13,568 nt of DNA from positions 1 through 13,568 of the forward strand of contig CAMPJY010000064.1 of the NCBI GenBank assembly GCA_946887025.1, given 5' to 3'. The notes under the pieces are model-generated. The model searched no databases and was not told where the DNA came from. It was given only the letters and a program-made list of their open reading frames with translations. The DNA is from an uncultured Salinimicrobium sp. Its GTDB lineage: Bacteria; Bacteroidota; Bacteroidia; Flavobacteriales; Flavobacteriaceae. How positions within the stretch are numbered: the stretch's first letter is position 1; each line of letters begins with the position of its first letter. Below, piece by piece: positions 5,635-12,954 of this stretch. A program made the translations under genes and the position numbers.

Positions 5635-7305
5635 ATGAGAAAAATGTACCCTACATACCGAGTGATAGTTATGAGTTATGAGTTAAGAGTTAAGAGTTTT
5701 TTTCATTTTCTCATAGGGGCTCTGATGCTGATGCTTGCTGCGACTGCCACGGCCCAGGAGGTCGAGAGTTCGGTGGATACCACGGCTATAAAGATAGGGG
5801 AGCAGATCACTTACGGGATTTCTGTGGAAGCATCCGTGGAGGATGTAGTGGTCTTTCCCGAGGGGCAGACCTTCGAACCTCTGGAAATGGTGGAATCCCT
5901 GCCCATAGACACTTCCCTGGTCGAAGATAAATACGAATTGCTGAAGAAATATACCCTGACCCAATGGGATTCAGGGTCCTATACCATTCCGCAGCAGAAG
6001 ATCCTCATTAACAACCGCGAATTCCTTACCGATTCCCTGCTGATCGAGGTGAACAATGTCGTGGTGGATACCACTAAACAGAAACTCTACCCCATCAAAC
6101 CTGCCGTGGAAGTGCCCTCGGGATTGAATATTCCCAATTGGGTGTGGTGGCTGCTGGCAGTGGTAGTGCTGGGAATCCTGGTCTATATTTTCCTAAGACG
6201 TAGAAAAAAGAAGGAAGAGGCTGCCAAAAGACTGCCTCCCTACGAGCAGGCCATCCTGGAGCTTAAGAAACTGGATGAATCCCACCTTCTGGAAAACCGG
6301 GAGATCAAAGAATATTATTCGCAGCTCTCCGCCGCGGTGAGAAGGTATCTGGACGAGGAGGTCTTCGATCACGCCATGGAAAGCACCACCGGGGAACTGG
6401 TTGCCTTTCTGGAAGCAGAAAGAAATACGGGCAAACTCAATATTGACCAGAAGACCATTGACAATCTGAAGCAGATCCTGCAACGGGCCGATCTCGCGAA
6501 ATTCGCCAATTCCAAGCCTGACATGATCACTGCGAAGGAAGACAGGTCGAGGGCAGAATATGTGATCAACGATACCAAACAGGGAATCCCGCAGCCCACC
6601 GAGGAGGAGCTGTTGCAGGATCAGCTGTATCGCGAAAAGCTGGAGAGAAAACGCAAGAAAAAGAAGCTGATAATCGCTGTTTCCGCGGTCCTGGTTGCGC
6701 TTATAGCCCTCACGGGGTACCTGGCAGCCACCAAGGGGTTTGGCTTCGTAAAAGACACCTATTTTGGAAATGAAAGCAAGGACCTGCTGAAGGGGGACTG
6801 GGTGAGCAGTGAATATGGGAATCCCCCTGTCACCATCACCACTCCCGAAGTGCTGAAGCGAGGGGAGATGGAGCTGTCGGATGAAGTAAGGGAGATGATG
6901 GTTGGCAGCCAGACCTTCCTGTACGGCGACTTTTCTGATAATTACTTCATTGCCCTGACCACCATGAAATTCAATCAGGGTACGGAATTCAAACTGGATA
7001 CCGCCGTCGATGGGGTCTATGATCTTCTCGAAAAGCGGGGCGCGAGTAACATCATCCTGAAACAGGAGGAGTTCAGCACCCTGAACGGAGCCACGGGAAT
7101 AAAGATCTTTGGCAGCATGAGCGTGGAGAATCCGCAGTCGGGGAAGGTACGGGAGAAGGAGTACGTCATCCTGAACTTCGGCGAAGGCCTCGGTTTCCAG
7201 CAGATCATCCTGATCCATAACGCCAATGACGAGTTTGCCAGGGAAATCACCGACAGGATCGTCGGTTCAGTCGAATTAATAAACACCCCAAACAATGTTC
7301 AGTAA
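5635..7305 (+). CDS. BatD-like bat-operon membrane protein with extra C-terminal domain
   Basis: The 556-codon frame encodes a signal segment ending ATATAQ (residue ~41), a periplasmic beta-rich region (~45-145) and a first membrane segment (~168-187, PNWVWWLLAVVVLGILVYIF) followed by RRRKKK. Next come a helical cytosolic region with DUF4381-like features (~198-315), a second membrane segment (~344-366) and a C-terminal extracytoplasmic alpha/beta domain (~375-550). Position and layout fit the unnamed BatD-like protein usually found between the DUF58 gene and batA in Flavobacteriia. Three in-frame ATGs (5635, 5644, 5671) precede the signal peptide. I favour 5671, which opens MSYELRVKSFFHFL; 5635 is also possible because it sits 4 bases after the previous stop. 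The bases around 5671 are a copy of the AGTTAWG repeat, so the N-terminus is partly repeat-derived. The 3' end overlaps batA by 11 bp. Confidence 0.85.
   Translation: MRKMYPTYRVIVMSYELRVKSFFHFLIGALMLMLAATATAQEVESSVDTTAIKIGEQITYGISVEASVEDVVVFPEGQTFEPLEMVESLPIDTSLVEDKYELLKKYTLTQWDSGSYTIPQQKILINNREFLTDSLLIEVNNVVVDTTKQKLYPIKPAVEVPSGLNIPNWVWWLLAVVVLGILVYIFLRRRKKKEEAAKRLPPYEQAILELKKLDESHLLENREIKEYYSQLSAAVRRYLDEEVFDHAMESTTGELVAFLEAERNTGKLNIDQKTIDNLKQILQRADLAKFANSKPDMITAKEDRSRAEYVINDTKQGIPQPTEEELLQDQLYREKLERKRKKKKLIIAVSAVLVALIALTGYLAATKGFGFVKDTYFGNESKDLLKGDWVSSEYGNPPVTITTPEVLKRGEMELSDEVREMMVGSQTFLYGDFSDNYFIALTTMKFNQGTEFKLDTAVDGVYDLLEKRGASNIILKQEEFSTLNGATGIKIFGSMSVENPQSGKVREKEYVILNFGEGLGFQQIILIHNANDEFAREITDRIVGSVELINTPNNVQ
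5668..5697 (+). repeat. AGTTAWG heptamer array inside the 5' end of the BatD-like gene
   Basis: Four heptamers (AGTTATG twice, AGTTAAG twice) plus a fragment run through the start region of the BatD-like gene, in the same orientation as the left arm at 4611-4638. Read in the gene's frame they give MSYELRVKS and supply the favoured start codon at 5671. Confidence 0.9.
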
Positions 7306-8299
7306 TTTCGCCTTTGAAGATCCACAGTTTTTCTGGCTGTTCCTGCTACTGCCCCTGGCGATAGCATGGTACATCTGGAAGAGGAAACAACAGACGGCGG
7401 AGCTGAGGATCTCACATATAAAAGGATTTCAGGTGAACCAGGGCCTCCTGGTGAAGCTGAAACCCCTTCTGTTCGTATTAAGGCTCCTGGTGTTGTCCCT
7501 GCTCATCACAGCCCTTGCCAGGCCCCGGCTGGTGGATATTTCAACAAAGACCAATACCACCCGTGGGATAGATATCGTGATGGCTATTGATGTTTCGGCG
7601 AGTATGCTTGCCAAGGACCTGCAACCAAACCGTCTTGAAGCCACCAAGGAGGTGGCAGCCCAGTTTATCAGCGACCGGGTTACCGACAGGATAGGCCTGG
7701 TGGTATATGCGGGGGAAAGTTTCACCAAGACCCCCGTCACCAGTGACAAGGCCCTGGTGCTGAATTCCCTGGAAGATATAGAATACAACGATATCCTGGA
7801 GGGCGGGACTGCCATTGGAATGGGTCTTGCAACTGCAGTAAACCGGCTCAAGGACAGCAAGGCGGAGAGCAAGGTGATCATCCTGCTTACCGACGGAGTG
7901 AACAACGCCGGGTTCATCGATCCCAAGATCGCCAGCGAGCTGGCTGTGGAGTTCGGGATCAAGGTCTATACCATTGGGGTAGGGAGCAACGGAATGGCGC
8001 TTTCTCCCGTGGCTATCATGCCCAATGGGCAGTTCCAGTACCAGAACGTGCCCGTGGAGATAGATGAGGACCTGCTGAAGCAGATCGCAGATATGACAGG
8101 AGGCCTTTATTTCAGGGCGACCGATAATGAGAAACTGGAGGAGATCTATGAAGAAATAGACGCCCTGGAGAAAACAGATATAGAAGAATTTAAATTTTAC
8201 AGTTACGAGGAAAAGTTCAGGCCCTTGCTGCTTTTGGCGGGATTCTTATTATTGTTTGAGCTCCTGCTGAGGTTCAGCCTGTTCAGGAGTTTCATATAG
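7295..8299 (+). CDS. batA: BatA, membrane-anchored VWA protein
   Basis: This 334-residue protein has the BatA N-terminal module: an initial membrane segment (~11-28, QFFWLFLLLPLAIAWYI), a second one (~58-77, LLFVLRLLVLSLLITALARPR), then a VWA domain (~92-290) and a C-terminal membrane segment (~310-332). The MIDAS metal site looks intact: Asp99-x-Ser101-x-Ser103 (AIDVSASM), Thr172 (GGTAIG) and Asp200 (LLTDGVNNAG). VWA domains bind partner proteins through a divalent metal, and BatA is thought to pair with BatB and be acted on by MoxR. The start overlaps the previous gene by 11 bp, implying translational coupling. A 45-bp gap with TAAAC heptamers follows before batB. The 300s stretch EEIDALEKTDIEEFKFYSYEEKF is the usual family linker into the last membrane helix. 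Confidence 0.95.
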   Translation: MFSNFAFEDPQFFWLFLLLPLAIAWYIWKRKQQTAELRISHIKGFQVNQGLLVKLKPLLFVLRLLVLSLLITALARPRLVDISTKTNTTRGIDIVMAIDVSASMLAKDLQPNRLEATKEVAAQFISDRVTDRIGLVVYAGESFTKTPVTSDKALVLNSLEDIEYNDILEGGTAIGMGLATAVNRLKDSKAESKVIILLTDGVNNAGFIDPKIASELAVEFGIKVYTIGVGSNGMALSPVAIMPNGQFQYQNVPVEIDEDLLKQIADMTGGLYFRATDNEKLEEIYEEIDALEKTDIEEFKFYSYEEKFRPLLLLAGFLLLFELLLRFSLFRSFI

Positions 8300-8313
8300 A
8301 TACCCCCGCCTCG

Positions 8314-8341
8314 TAAACCATAAACATTAAACAGTAAACCG
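8314..8341 (+). repeat. Four TAAACNN heptamers in the batA-batB gap
   Basis: Four consecutive 7-base units begin with TAAAC: TAAACCA, TAAACAT, TAAACAG and TAAACCG. They fill most of the 45-bp gap and end 3 bases before the batB ATG at 8345. The period equals that of the AGTTAWG arrays but the sequence differs. A related degenerate piece starting TAAACAT occurs at 10294 before batD, and inverted TAAAC units occur near 12092-12106 before batE. Confidence 0.8.
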
Positions 8342-8344
8342 AGA

Positions 8345-9382
8345 ATGTACTTACTGGAAGAAAATAAATACCTGTGGTTCCTGCTCATCATCCCGGTGGT
8401 GTGGCTTTTCTTTTGGCTCCTGGTATTCTGGAAAAAGCGTACCCAGAAGAAATTTGCAGATAAGGAGCTTCTGAACAGACTAAGCCCCAACAGGTCGCTT
8501 TTCAAATCCATCCTGAAGGTCAGCGTCCTCAGCCTTGCCATTGCAGCCATCGTCATCGCCCTGGCGAATCCCAAGTTCGGCACCAAAACGGAGACCCTGA
8601 AAAGGGAAGGCGTAGACGTTGTTTTCGCGGTAGATGTATCCAAAAGTATGCTGGCGGAAGATATAGCCCCAAACAGGCTCGAGAAGTCGAAACAGCTGGT
8701 GACGCAGATCATCAATGAATTCGCAGGGGACAGGGTGGGGATCATAGCCTATGCAGCCAGTGCCTTCCCCCAGCTGCCCATCACCACGGATTACGGAGCT
8801 GCCAAGATGTTCCTTCAGTCCATGAACACCGATATGCTTTCCTCCCAGGGGACCGCCATCAATGAGGCCATCGAACTCGCAAAAACCTATTACAACGATG
8901 CCGACCAGACCAGCAAGGTGCTTTTCATCCTGAGTGATGGGGAAGACCATGCGGGCGATATAGAGAGCATCGCTGAAGAAGCCGCCCGGGAGGGAATCCG
9001 CATCTTTACCATAGGCGTGGGAACTACCAAGGGAGGTCCCATTCCCATTAAGAGAAATGGGGTTGTGCTCAATTATAAGGAGGATCAGGAGGGCAACACC
9101 GTCATCACCCGAAAACACGAGGAGATCCTGAAAGAGATAGCTGCCAAAACCAACGGGCAGTACATCGATGGCACAGATACCGGGGAGGTGGTCCGGGAGG
9201 TGAAGGAGATCCTTCAGAATCTCGATAAAAAGGAATATGAGACCCAGCAGATAGAATCTTTCAAAGATCAGTTCCAGTGGTTTCTGGGACTGGCCTTATT
9301 TTTGCTATTTTTGGATGTATTCCTGCTGGAAAGACGCACGGCATGGCTTAAGAAGTTGAATTTATTTAATGAAAAACGCTAG
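8345..9382 (+). CDS. batB: BatB, membrane-anchored VWA protein
   Basis: The 345-residue product repeats the BatA plan: membrane segments at ~9-29 (YLWFLLIIPVVWLFFWLLVFW) and ~55-75, a VWA domain (~88-290) and a C-terminal membrane helix (~310-328, FQWFLGLALFLLFLDVFLL). The MIDAS residues are Asp97-x-Ser99-x-Ser101 (AVDVSKSM), Thr170 (SQGTAIN) and Asp198 (LSDGEDHAG). BatA and BatB are ancient paralogues; both have the MLAxDxxPNRLExxK segment right after the metal motif. The soluble domain is predicted to be periplasmic or at the membrane face, where it may bind BatC/D/E. The stop codon directly abuts the batC start with no spacer. Confidence 0.95.
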   Translation: MYLLEENKYLWFLLIIPVVWLFFWLLVFWKKRTQKKFADKELLNRLSPNRSLFKSILKVSVLSLAIAAIVIALANPKFGTKTETLKREGVDVVFAVDVSKSMLAEDIAPNRLEKSKQLVTQIINEFAGDRVGIIAYAASAFPQLPITTDYGAAKMFLQSMNTDMLSSQGTAINEAIELAKTYYNDADQTSKVLFILSDGEDHAGDIESIAEEAAREGIRIFTIGVGTTKGGPIPIKRNGVVLNYKEDQEGNTVITRKHEEILKEIAAKTNGQYIDGTDTGEVVREVKEILQNLDKKEYETQQIESFKDQFQWFLGLALFLLFLDVFLLERRTAWLKKLNLFNEKR

Positions 9383-10267
9383 ATGACGAGGAAAATAAAG
9401 ACCTATACTTCGGTTCTGCTGAAACTTCTGTTTTCAGTGCTATGTTTATTTGCCATTCAGTCGACCTCTGCCCAGGAGGATCCCGAGAAGGCAGCCCGAC
9501 AGGCACGCAGCCTGATGGCTGATGCGGAGGAGGCCCTGGAGGAGGAGGATCCCGCTTCTGCGGAGGCCTATTATCGCGAGGCTATTTCCAAGGACCCCTC
9601 CAATGCTACCGCCAGGTATAATCTCGGAAACATTTATCACGATAAGGAACTCATCGTGGAAGCCATAGAGCGCGATCATCAGGCTGCGGAGCTGGCGGAG
9701 GAAAAACCTCTGAAGCACAAGGCTTTCCACAACAAGGGGAATGCGTTTTTTCAGCAGAAAAAATATCCCGAAGCCATTGAAGCATATAAAGCTGCGCTGA
9801 GAAACAATCCTAATGACGAGGAAACCCGTTATAATCTGGCTCTTGCCAAAAAGATGTGGGAGAAGGAAAAGCAGGGAGGCGGTCAGGATGACAACAAGGA
9901 GAACCAGGGCGACAAGGAAAACGAGCAGAAGGAAAATAAAGAGCAGCAGGGCGACCAGGGAGAGCAGGAGCAGGACCAGCAGGGAAATCCTCAGGACCAG
10001 GAAGGTGGAGACCAGAAAGACCAGCAGAAACAGGATCCTGAAAAAGAGGGAGAAGGGGAACAGCAGAAAGAGCAGCAGGGAGAAGGAGAGAAACCCGAGA
10101 AGCAGCAGCAACAGCAACAGCAACAACAGCCTGTACCGGGGCAGCTATCCCCGCAGCAGGTGAAGAATCTCCTGGAAGCCATGGGCAACGAGGAGAAAAA
10201 GGTGCAGGAGAAGATGAATGCGGAGAAGGTGCAGGGAGTACCCACCAGGGCTGAGAAAGACTGGTAA
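9383..10267 (+). CDS. batC: BatC, secreted TPR protein with Gln/Glu-rich linker
   Basis: The 294-residue protein has a signal peptide ending TSAQ (residue ~31), then TPR repeats (~34-155) with EAEEALEEEDPASAEAYYREAI, ATARYNLGNIYHDKELIVEAI and HNKGNAFFQQKKYPEAIEAYKAAL followed by RYNLALAKKM. A low-complexity segment (~160-250) is built almost wholly of Gln, Glu, Lys, Asp and Gly and ends in nine consecutive Gln (241-249). The last ~40 residues (LSPQQVKNLLEAMGNEEKKVQEKM ending in EKDW) are the conserved BatC tail. The TPRs should mediate protein contacts in the periplasm, with the linker acting as a flexible tether to the conserved tail. It starts immediately at the batB stop. A 49-bp gap follows before batD. 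Confidence 0.92.
   Translation: MTRKIKTYTSVLLKLLFSVLCLFAIQSTSAQEDPEKAARQARSLMADAEEALEEEDPASAEAYYREAISKDPSNATARYNLGNIYHDKELIVEAIERDHQAAELAEEKPLKHKAFHNKGNAFFQQKKYPEAIEAYKAALRNNPNDEETRYNLALAKKMWEKEKQGGGQDDNKENQGDKENEQKENKEQQGDQGEQEQDQQGNPQDQEGGDQKDQQKQDPEKEGEGEQQKEQQGEGEKPEKQQQQQQQQQPVPGQLSPQQVKNLLEAMGNEEKKVQEKMNAEKVQGVPTRAEKDW
10103..10129 (+). repeat. CAG/CAA microsatellite encoding nine Gln in BatC
   Basis: Nine consecutive Gln codons, an irregular mix of CAG and CAA, lie in the low-complexity linker of BatC. The mixed codons lower slippage relative to a pure run, but the length could still vary between strains in 3-base steps. Confidence 0.85.
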
Positions 10268-10316
10268 GAACGAGCCCGGCTTTTCTGCAGAAGTAAACAT
10301 AAATGAGCAGTAAAAA

Positions 10317-12083
10317 ATGAAACTTAAATTTTTCATATTAAGCATATTTCTTAGCCTTTCAAACTTCAGCTTTGCTCAGGTCCAGTTTGAAGCCAAGGCG
10401 AGCAAGGAAAGGCTGGGGATCAACGAACGCCTGCGGGTGGATTTCGAAATGAATCAGGATGGCGACAACTTTCGCCCACCTTCTTTCAACAATTTCACCG
10501 TAGTTGGAGGCCCCAACCAGAGCGTCAGCAACAGCTGGATCAACGGGGAGCGCTCCTATTCCAAGACCTACAGCTATTTTCTGGCACCCAAATCACGGGG
10601 GACTTTTACTATAGGCCAGGCCGAAATCACCATTGACGGGCAAATCTACAAGACCTCCCCCCTCGAAATCGAGGTCACCGCAGCGGTGGATGCGCCCACA
10701 GACGGGAATAATTCCGATTATGTAGCCTCTGAGAACCTGCATCTGGTGGCGGAGGTATCCAAGTCGGATCCCTACCTTAATGAAGCCATTACGGTGGTCT
10801 ATAAGCTTTATGTAAGCCCCCGTATCAGCGTCAGCAACTGGAGGGAGATCGACAATCCTACCTACAGCGATTTCTGGAGCCAGAACATCGACATCCGTCA
10901 GCTGCAGGTGGAGGAAGGCGAGTATCAGGGGGAGCCCTATCGCTATGTTATTCTTCGGAAGACCATTTTATATCCCCAGAAGACGGGGGAACTGAATATT
11001 GAACCCCTGACCCTGACGGTTTCGGTGGATGTTCCCACGGAACGCCGCTCCATCTTCGGGGGCAGGATCTATACTACGGTCGAAAAGACGGTGGCTGCAG
11101 GAAAAAGGACTATAGATGTAAAACCCCTTCCCATGGAAGGCAGGCCCGCAGGCTTCTCGGGAGCTGTCGGGGAGAATCTTAAATTCAAGGTAACCACAGA
11201 CAAGACCGTTCTCGATGCTACCGAATCCCTCGAAGCCAGGGTGCAGGTGAGTGGAAACGGGAATCTGAAGCTGTTCGACCTGCCCGAGCTGAAGGCGCCT
11301 TCCACCATGGAGATCTATGAGCCGGAATACACGGAGGACGTCCGCACCACGCTTAGGGGAATGCAGGGCAGCATCTCCAATGAGTATACCCTGGTACCCC
11401 AGAATAAAGGCAAATATCCCATTCCCGCGCTGAGCTTTTCTTATTTCGATCTGGATTCCGAAACCTACAGGACCCTTTCTTCTGAAGAGATCCTGATCGA
11501 GGTGGAGAATGGTCCCGCCATGGGTTCGGTGGCTGCGAGTGAAAACAACCAGAGCAACAAACAGCTGGTGGCGCCTGTAGCCAGCCAGTTCAAGTACATC
11601 AAACTGAACGCTGACATAAAACCTGTATCCGAAGGCGGATTCCTGGGATCACCCCTGTTCTGGTCCCTGTTCCTGGGGCCTGCACTTTGTATCCCGCTGC
11701 TGATACTTTTCGGGAAAAAACGCATCGCTAAGGCAAATGATGTGCGGGGGAATAAGATCAGGAAGGCTGACAGGCTGGCGAAGAAATATCTTTCTGCTGC
11801 GAGAAAGAACCTGGGGAACCAGAAGACTTTCTACGTGTCCCTGGAGAAGGCCCTGCACAACTATCTGAAGGCAAAACTGCACATCCCCACCAGCGAGATG
11901 AGCAAGGACCGTATCGCTGCCCTGCTGCGGGAAAAAGGGGTTGCGGAGGAGAATATCACGGAATTCAACTCCCTGCTGGCCAGCTGCGAATTTGCAAGAT
12001 ATACCCCCAGCTCCACGGCGGGCATGAATCAGGATTACGAAAAGGCGGTGAGGGTGATCTCGGAAATGGATAAGCAGATTTAG
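10317..12083 (+). CDS. batD: BatD, large periplasmic beta protein with membrane anchor
   Basis: The 588-residue protein begins with a clear signal peptide (MKLKFFILSIFLSLSNFSFAQ) and has a long extracytoplasmic part (~22-440) of repeated immunoglobulin-like beta domains, as in the BatD/oxygen-tolerance family. Recognisable segments are FEAKASKERLGINERLRVDFEM near the start, SWINGERSYSKTYSYFLAPKSRGTFTIG, VYKLYVSP, YPQKTGELNIEPLTLTV, and a repeat of the pattern at EYTLVPQNKGKYPIPALSFSYFD. A membrane helix at ~447-467 is followed by a basic cytosolic region (GKKRIAKANDVRG) and a helical tail (~485-588) with YVSLEKALHNYLKAKL and FNSLLASCEFARYTP. It probably scaffolds the VWA proteins from the periplasmic side. 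It is shared in general plan with the 5635-7305 protein, suggesting old duplication. Confidence 0.93.
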   Translation: MKLKFFILSIFLSLSNFSFAQVQFEAKASKERLGINERLRVDFEMNQDGDNFRPPSFNNFTVVGGPNQSVSNSWINGERSYSKTYSYFLAPKSRGTFTIGQAEITIDGQIYKTSPLEIEVTAAVDAPTDGNNSDYVASENLHLVAEVSKSDPYLNEAITVVYKLYVSPRISVSNWREIDNPTYSDFWSQNIDIRQLQVEEGEYQGEPYRYVILRKTILYPQKTGELNIEPLTLTVSVDVPTERRSIFGGRIYTTVEKTVAAGKRTIDVKPLPMEGRPAGFSGAVGENLKFKVTTDKTVLDATESLEARVQVSGNGNLKLFDLPELKAPSTMEIYEPEYTEDVRTTLRGMQGSISNEYTLVPQNKGKYPIPALSFSYFDLDSETYRTLSSEEILIEVENGPAMGSVAASENNQSNKQLVAPVASQFKYIKLNADIKPVSEGGFLGSPLFWSLFLGPALCIPLLILFGKKRIAKANDVRGNKIRKADRLAKKYLSAARKNLGNQKTFYVSLEKALHNYLKAKLHIPTSEMSKDRIAALLREKGVAEENITEFNSLLASCEFARYTPSSTAGMNQDYEKAVRVISEMDKQI

Positions 12084-12119
12084 CGCTTTTCTGTTTAAGG
12101 TTTATTAAAGATTATTGAG

Positions 12120-12875
12120 ATGAAAAGAAGTTTATATCTACTGATGGTTGTTTTCCTGGGCTTTACAAGTATAAAGGCCCAGAATTCTGATCTATTTCAA
12201 AAGGGCAATTCAGCCTATGCGGAAGGGGATTACGAAGCTGCGGTGGAGGCTTATGAGCAGATCCTGGAATCAGGGCAGACGGCTGCTGAGGTGCATTACA
12301 ATCTGGCGAATGCGCATTATAAGCTCAATCACATCGGCCCCAGCATTTATCATTACGAGAAGGCACTTCAGCTGGACCCCGGGGACAGCGACATCAGGAA
12401 CAATCTGCAGTATGCGCAGAACATGACGGTTGATGCCATTGAAGAAACCGAGCAGAACGGCTTTTCCCGATGGTGGCAGTCTTTCCTTGGAAGCTTCAGT
12501 ACCACCGGCTGGGCCATTGCGGGGATCGTCTGTATGATCCTGTTCGTGCTGTTGTTCCTCGTCTATTACTTCAGTACTGTCCCGGTGCGGAAACGTATCT
12601 TCTTTTTGGCAGGCATGCTGTTTCTCTTTCTTTCTGTCAGCACTGTAGCCCTGGGATTCCTTCGTTCAGATCAGCTGAAGGACCGGAATTTCGCTATAGT
12701 TTTTGCGGAAGAGGTGGGCATCAGCAGCGAACCCAACGCTCGTGGGGAGGAGCTTTTCTTCCTTCACGAAGGGACCAAAGTGCAGCTGCTGGAAGATTTC
12801 CAGGAGTGGTATAAAATCGAACTTGCCAATGGAAATCAGGGCTGGATTCAGCAGCAAGCCTTAAAAAAATTGTAA
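12120..12875 (+). CDS. batE: BatE, TPR protein with two membrane segments and an SH3 domain
   Basis: The 251-residue protein has a signal peptide ending IKAQ (~21), a TPR block (~24-100, LFQKGNSAYAEGDYEAAVEAYEQIL, then VHYNLANAHYKLNHIGPSIYHYEKAL), two membrane segments (~128-151 and ~159-181) and a C-terminal bacterial SH3-like domain (~190-250) with VGISSEPNARGEELFFLHEGTKV and EWYKIELANGNQGWIQ. TPRs and SH3 both sit on the outer side of the inner membrane in this topology. BatE is the usual last gene of the cluster. The 36-bp gap before it contains inverted TAAAC units. A weak hairpin (12883-12899) but no clear T-tract follows the gene, so termination here is uncertain. Confidence 0.93.
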   Translation: MKRSLYLLMVVFLGFTSIKAQNSDLFQKGNSAYAEGDYEAAVEAYEQILESGQTAAEVHYNLANAHYKLNHIGPSIYHYEKALQLDPGDSDIRNNLQYAQNMTVDAIEETEQNGFSRWWQSFLGSFSTTGWAIAGIVCMILFVLLFLVYYFSTVPVRKRIFFLAGMLFLFLSVSTVALGFLRSDQLKDRNFAIVFAEEVGISSEPNARGEELFFLHEGTKVQLLEDFQEWYKIELANGNQGWIQQQALKKL

Positions 12876-12903
12876 TATCTGCTTCCAAAAATTCTGGAAA
12901 GGC

Positions 12904-12911
12904 TAATTTTG
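12904..12911 (+). promoter_or_regulatory. Candidate -7 element for the carbonic anhydrase gene
   Basis: TAATTTTG is an exact match to the Bacteroidota -7 consensus TAnnTTTG and would place the transcription start about 40 bases before the ATG at 12955. No TTG lies at the usual upstream distance, so strength is uncertain. Confidence 0.4.
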
Positions 12912-12954
12912 CGTTGCTCTAACCGCGGCCCTGGTCGTATTAAAATTTAGCCGT

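Noticed and set aside
6193..7218. 341-codon open frame on the minus strand opposite the BatD-like gene
   Set aside because: It lies wholly antisense to a gene with clear signal peptide, membrane segments and operon position, and its translation shows no recognisable domain; it is a by-product of codon bias.
9446..10126. Leu-rich 226-codon minus-strand frame that looks like a membrane protein
   Set aside because: It is the complement of the Gln/Glu-rich BatC linker; CAG/GAG codons read as CTG/CTC give Leu runs artificially.
12883..12899. Hairpin after batE as an intrinsic terminator
   Set aside because: The stem is only five pairs and no T-tract follows, so it is too weak to call.
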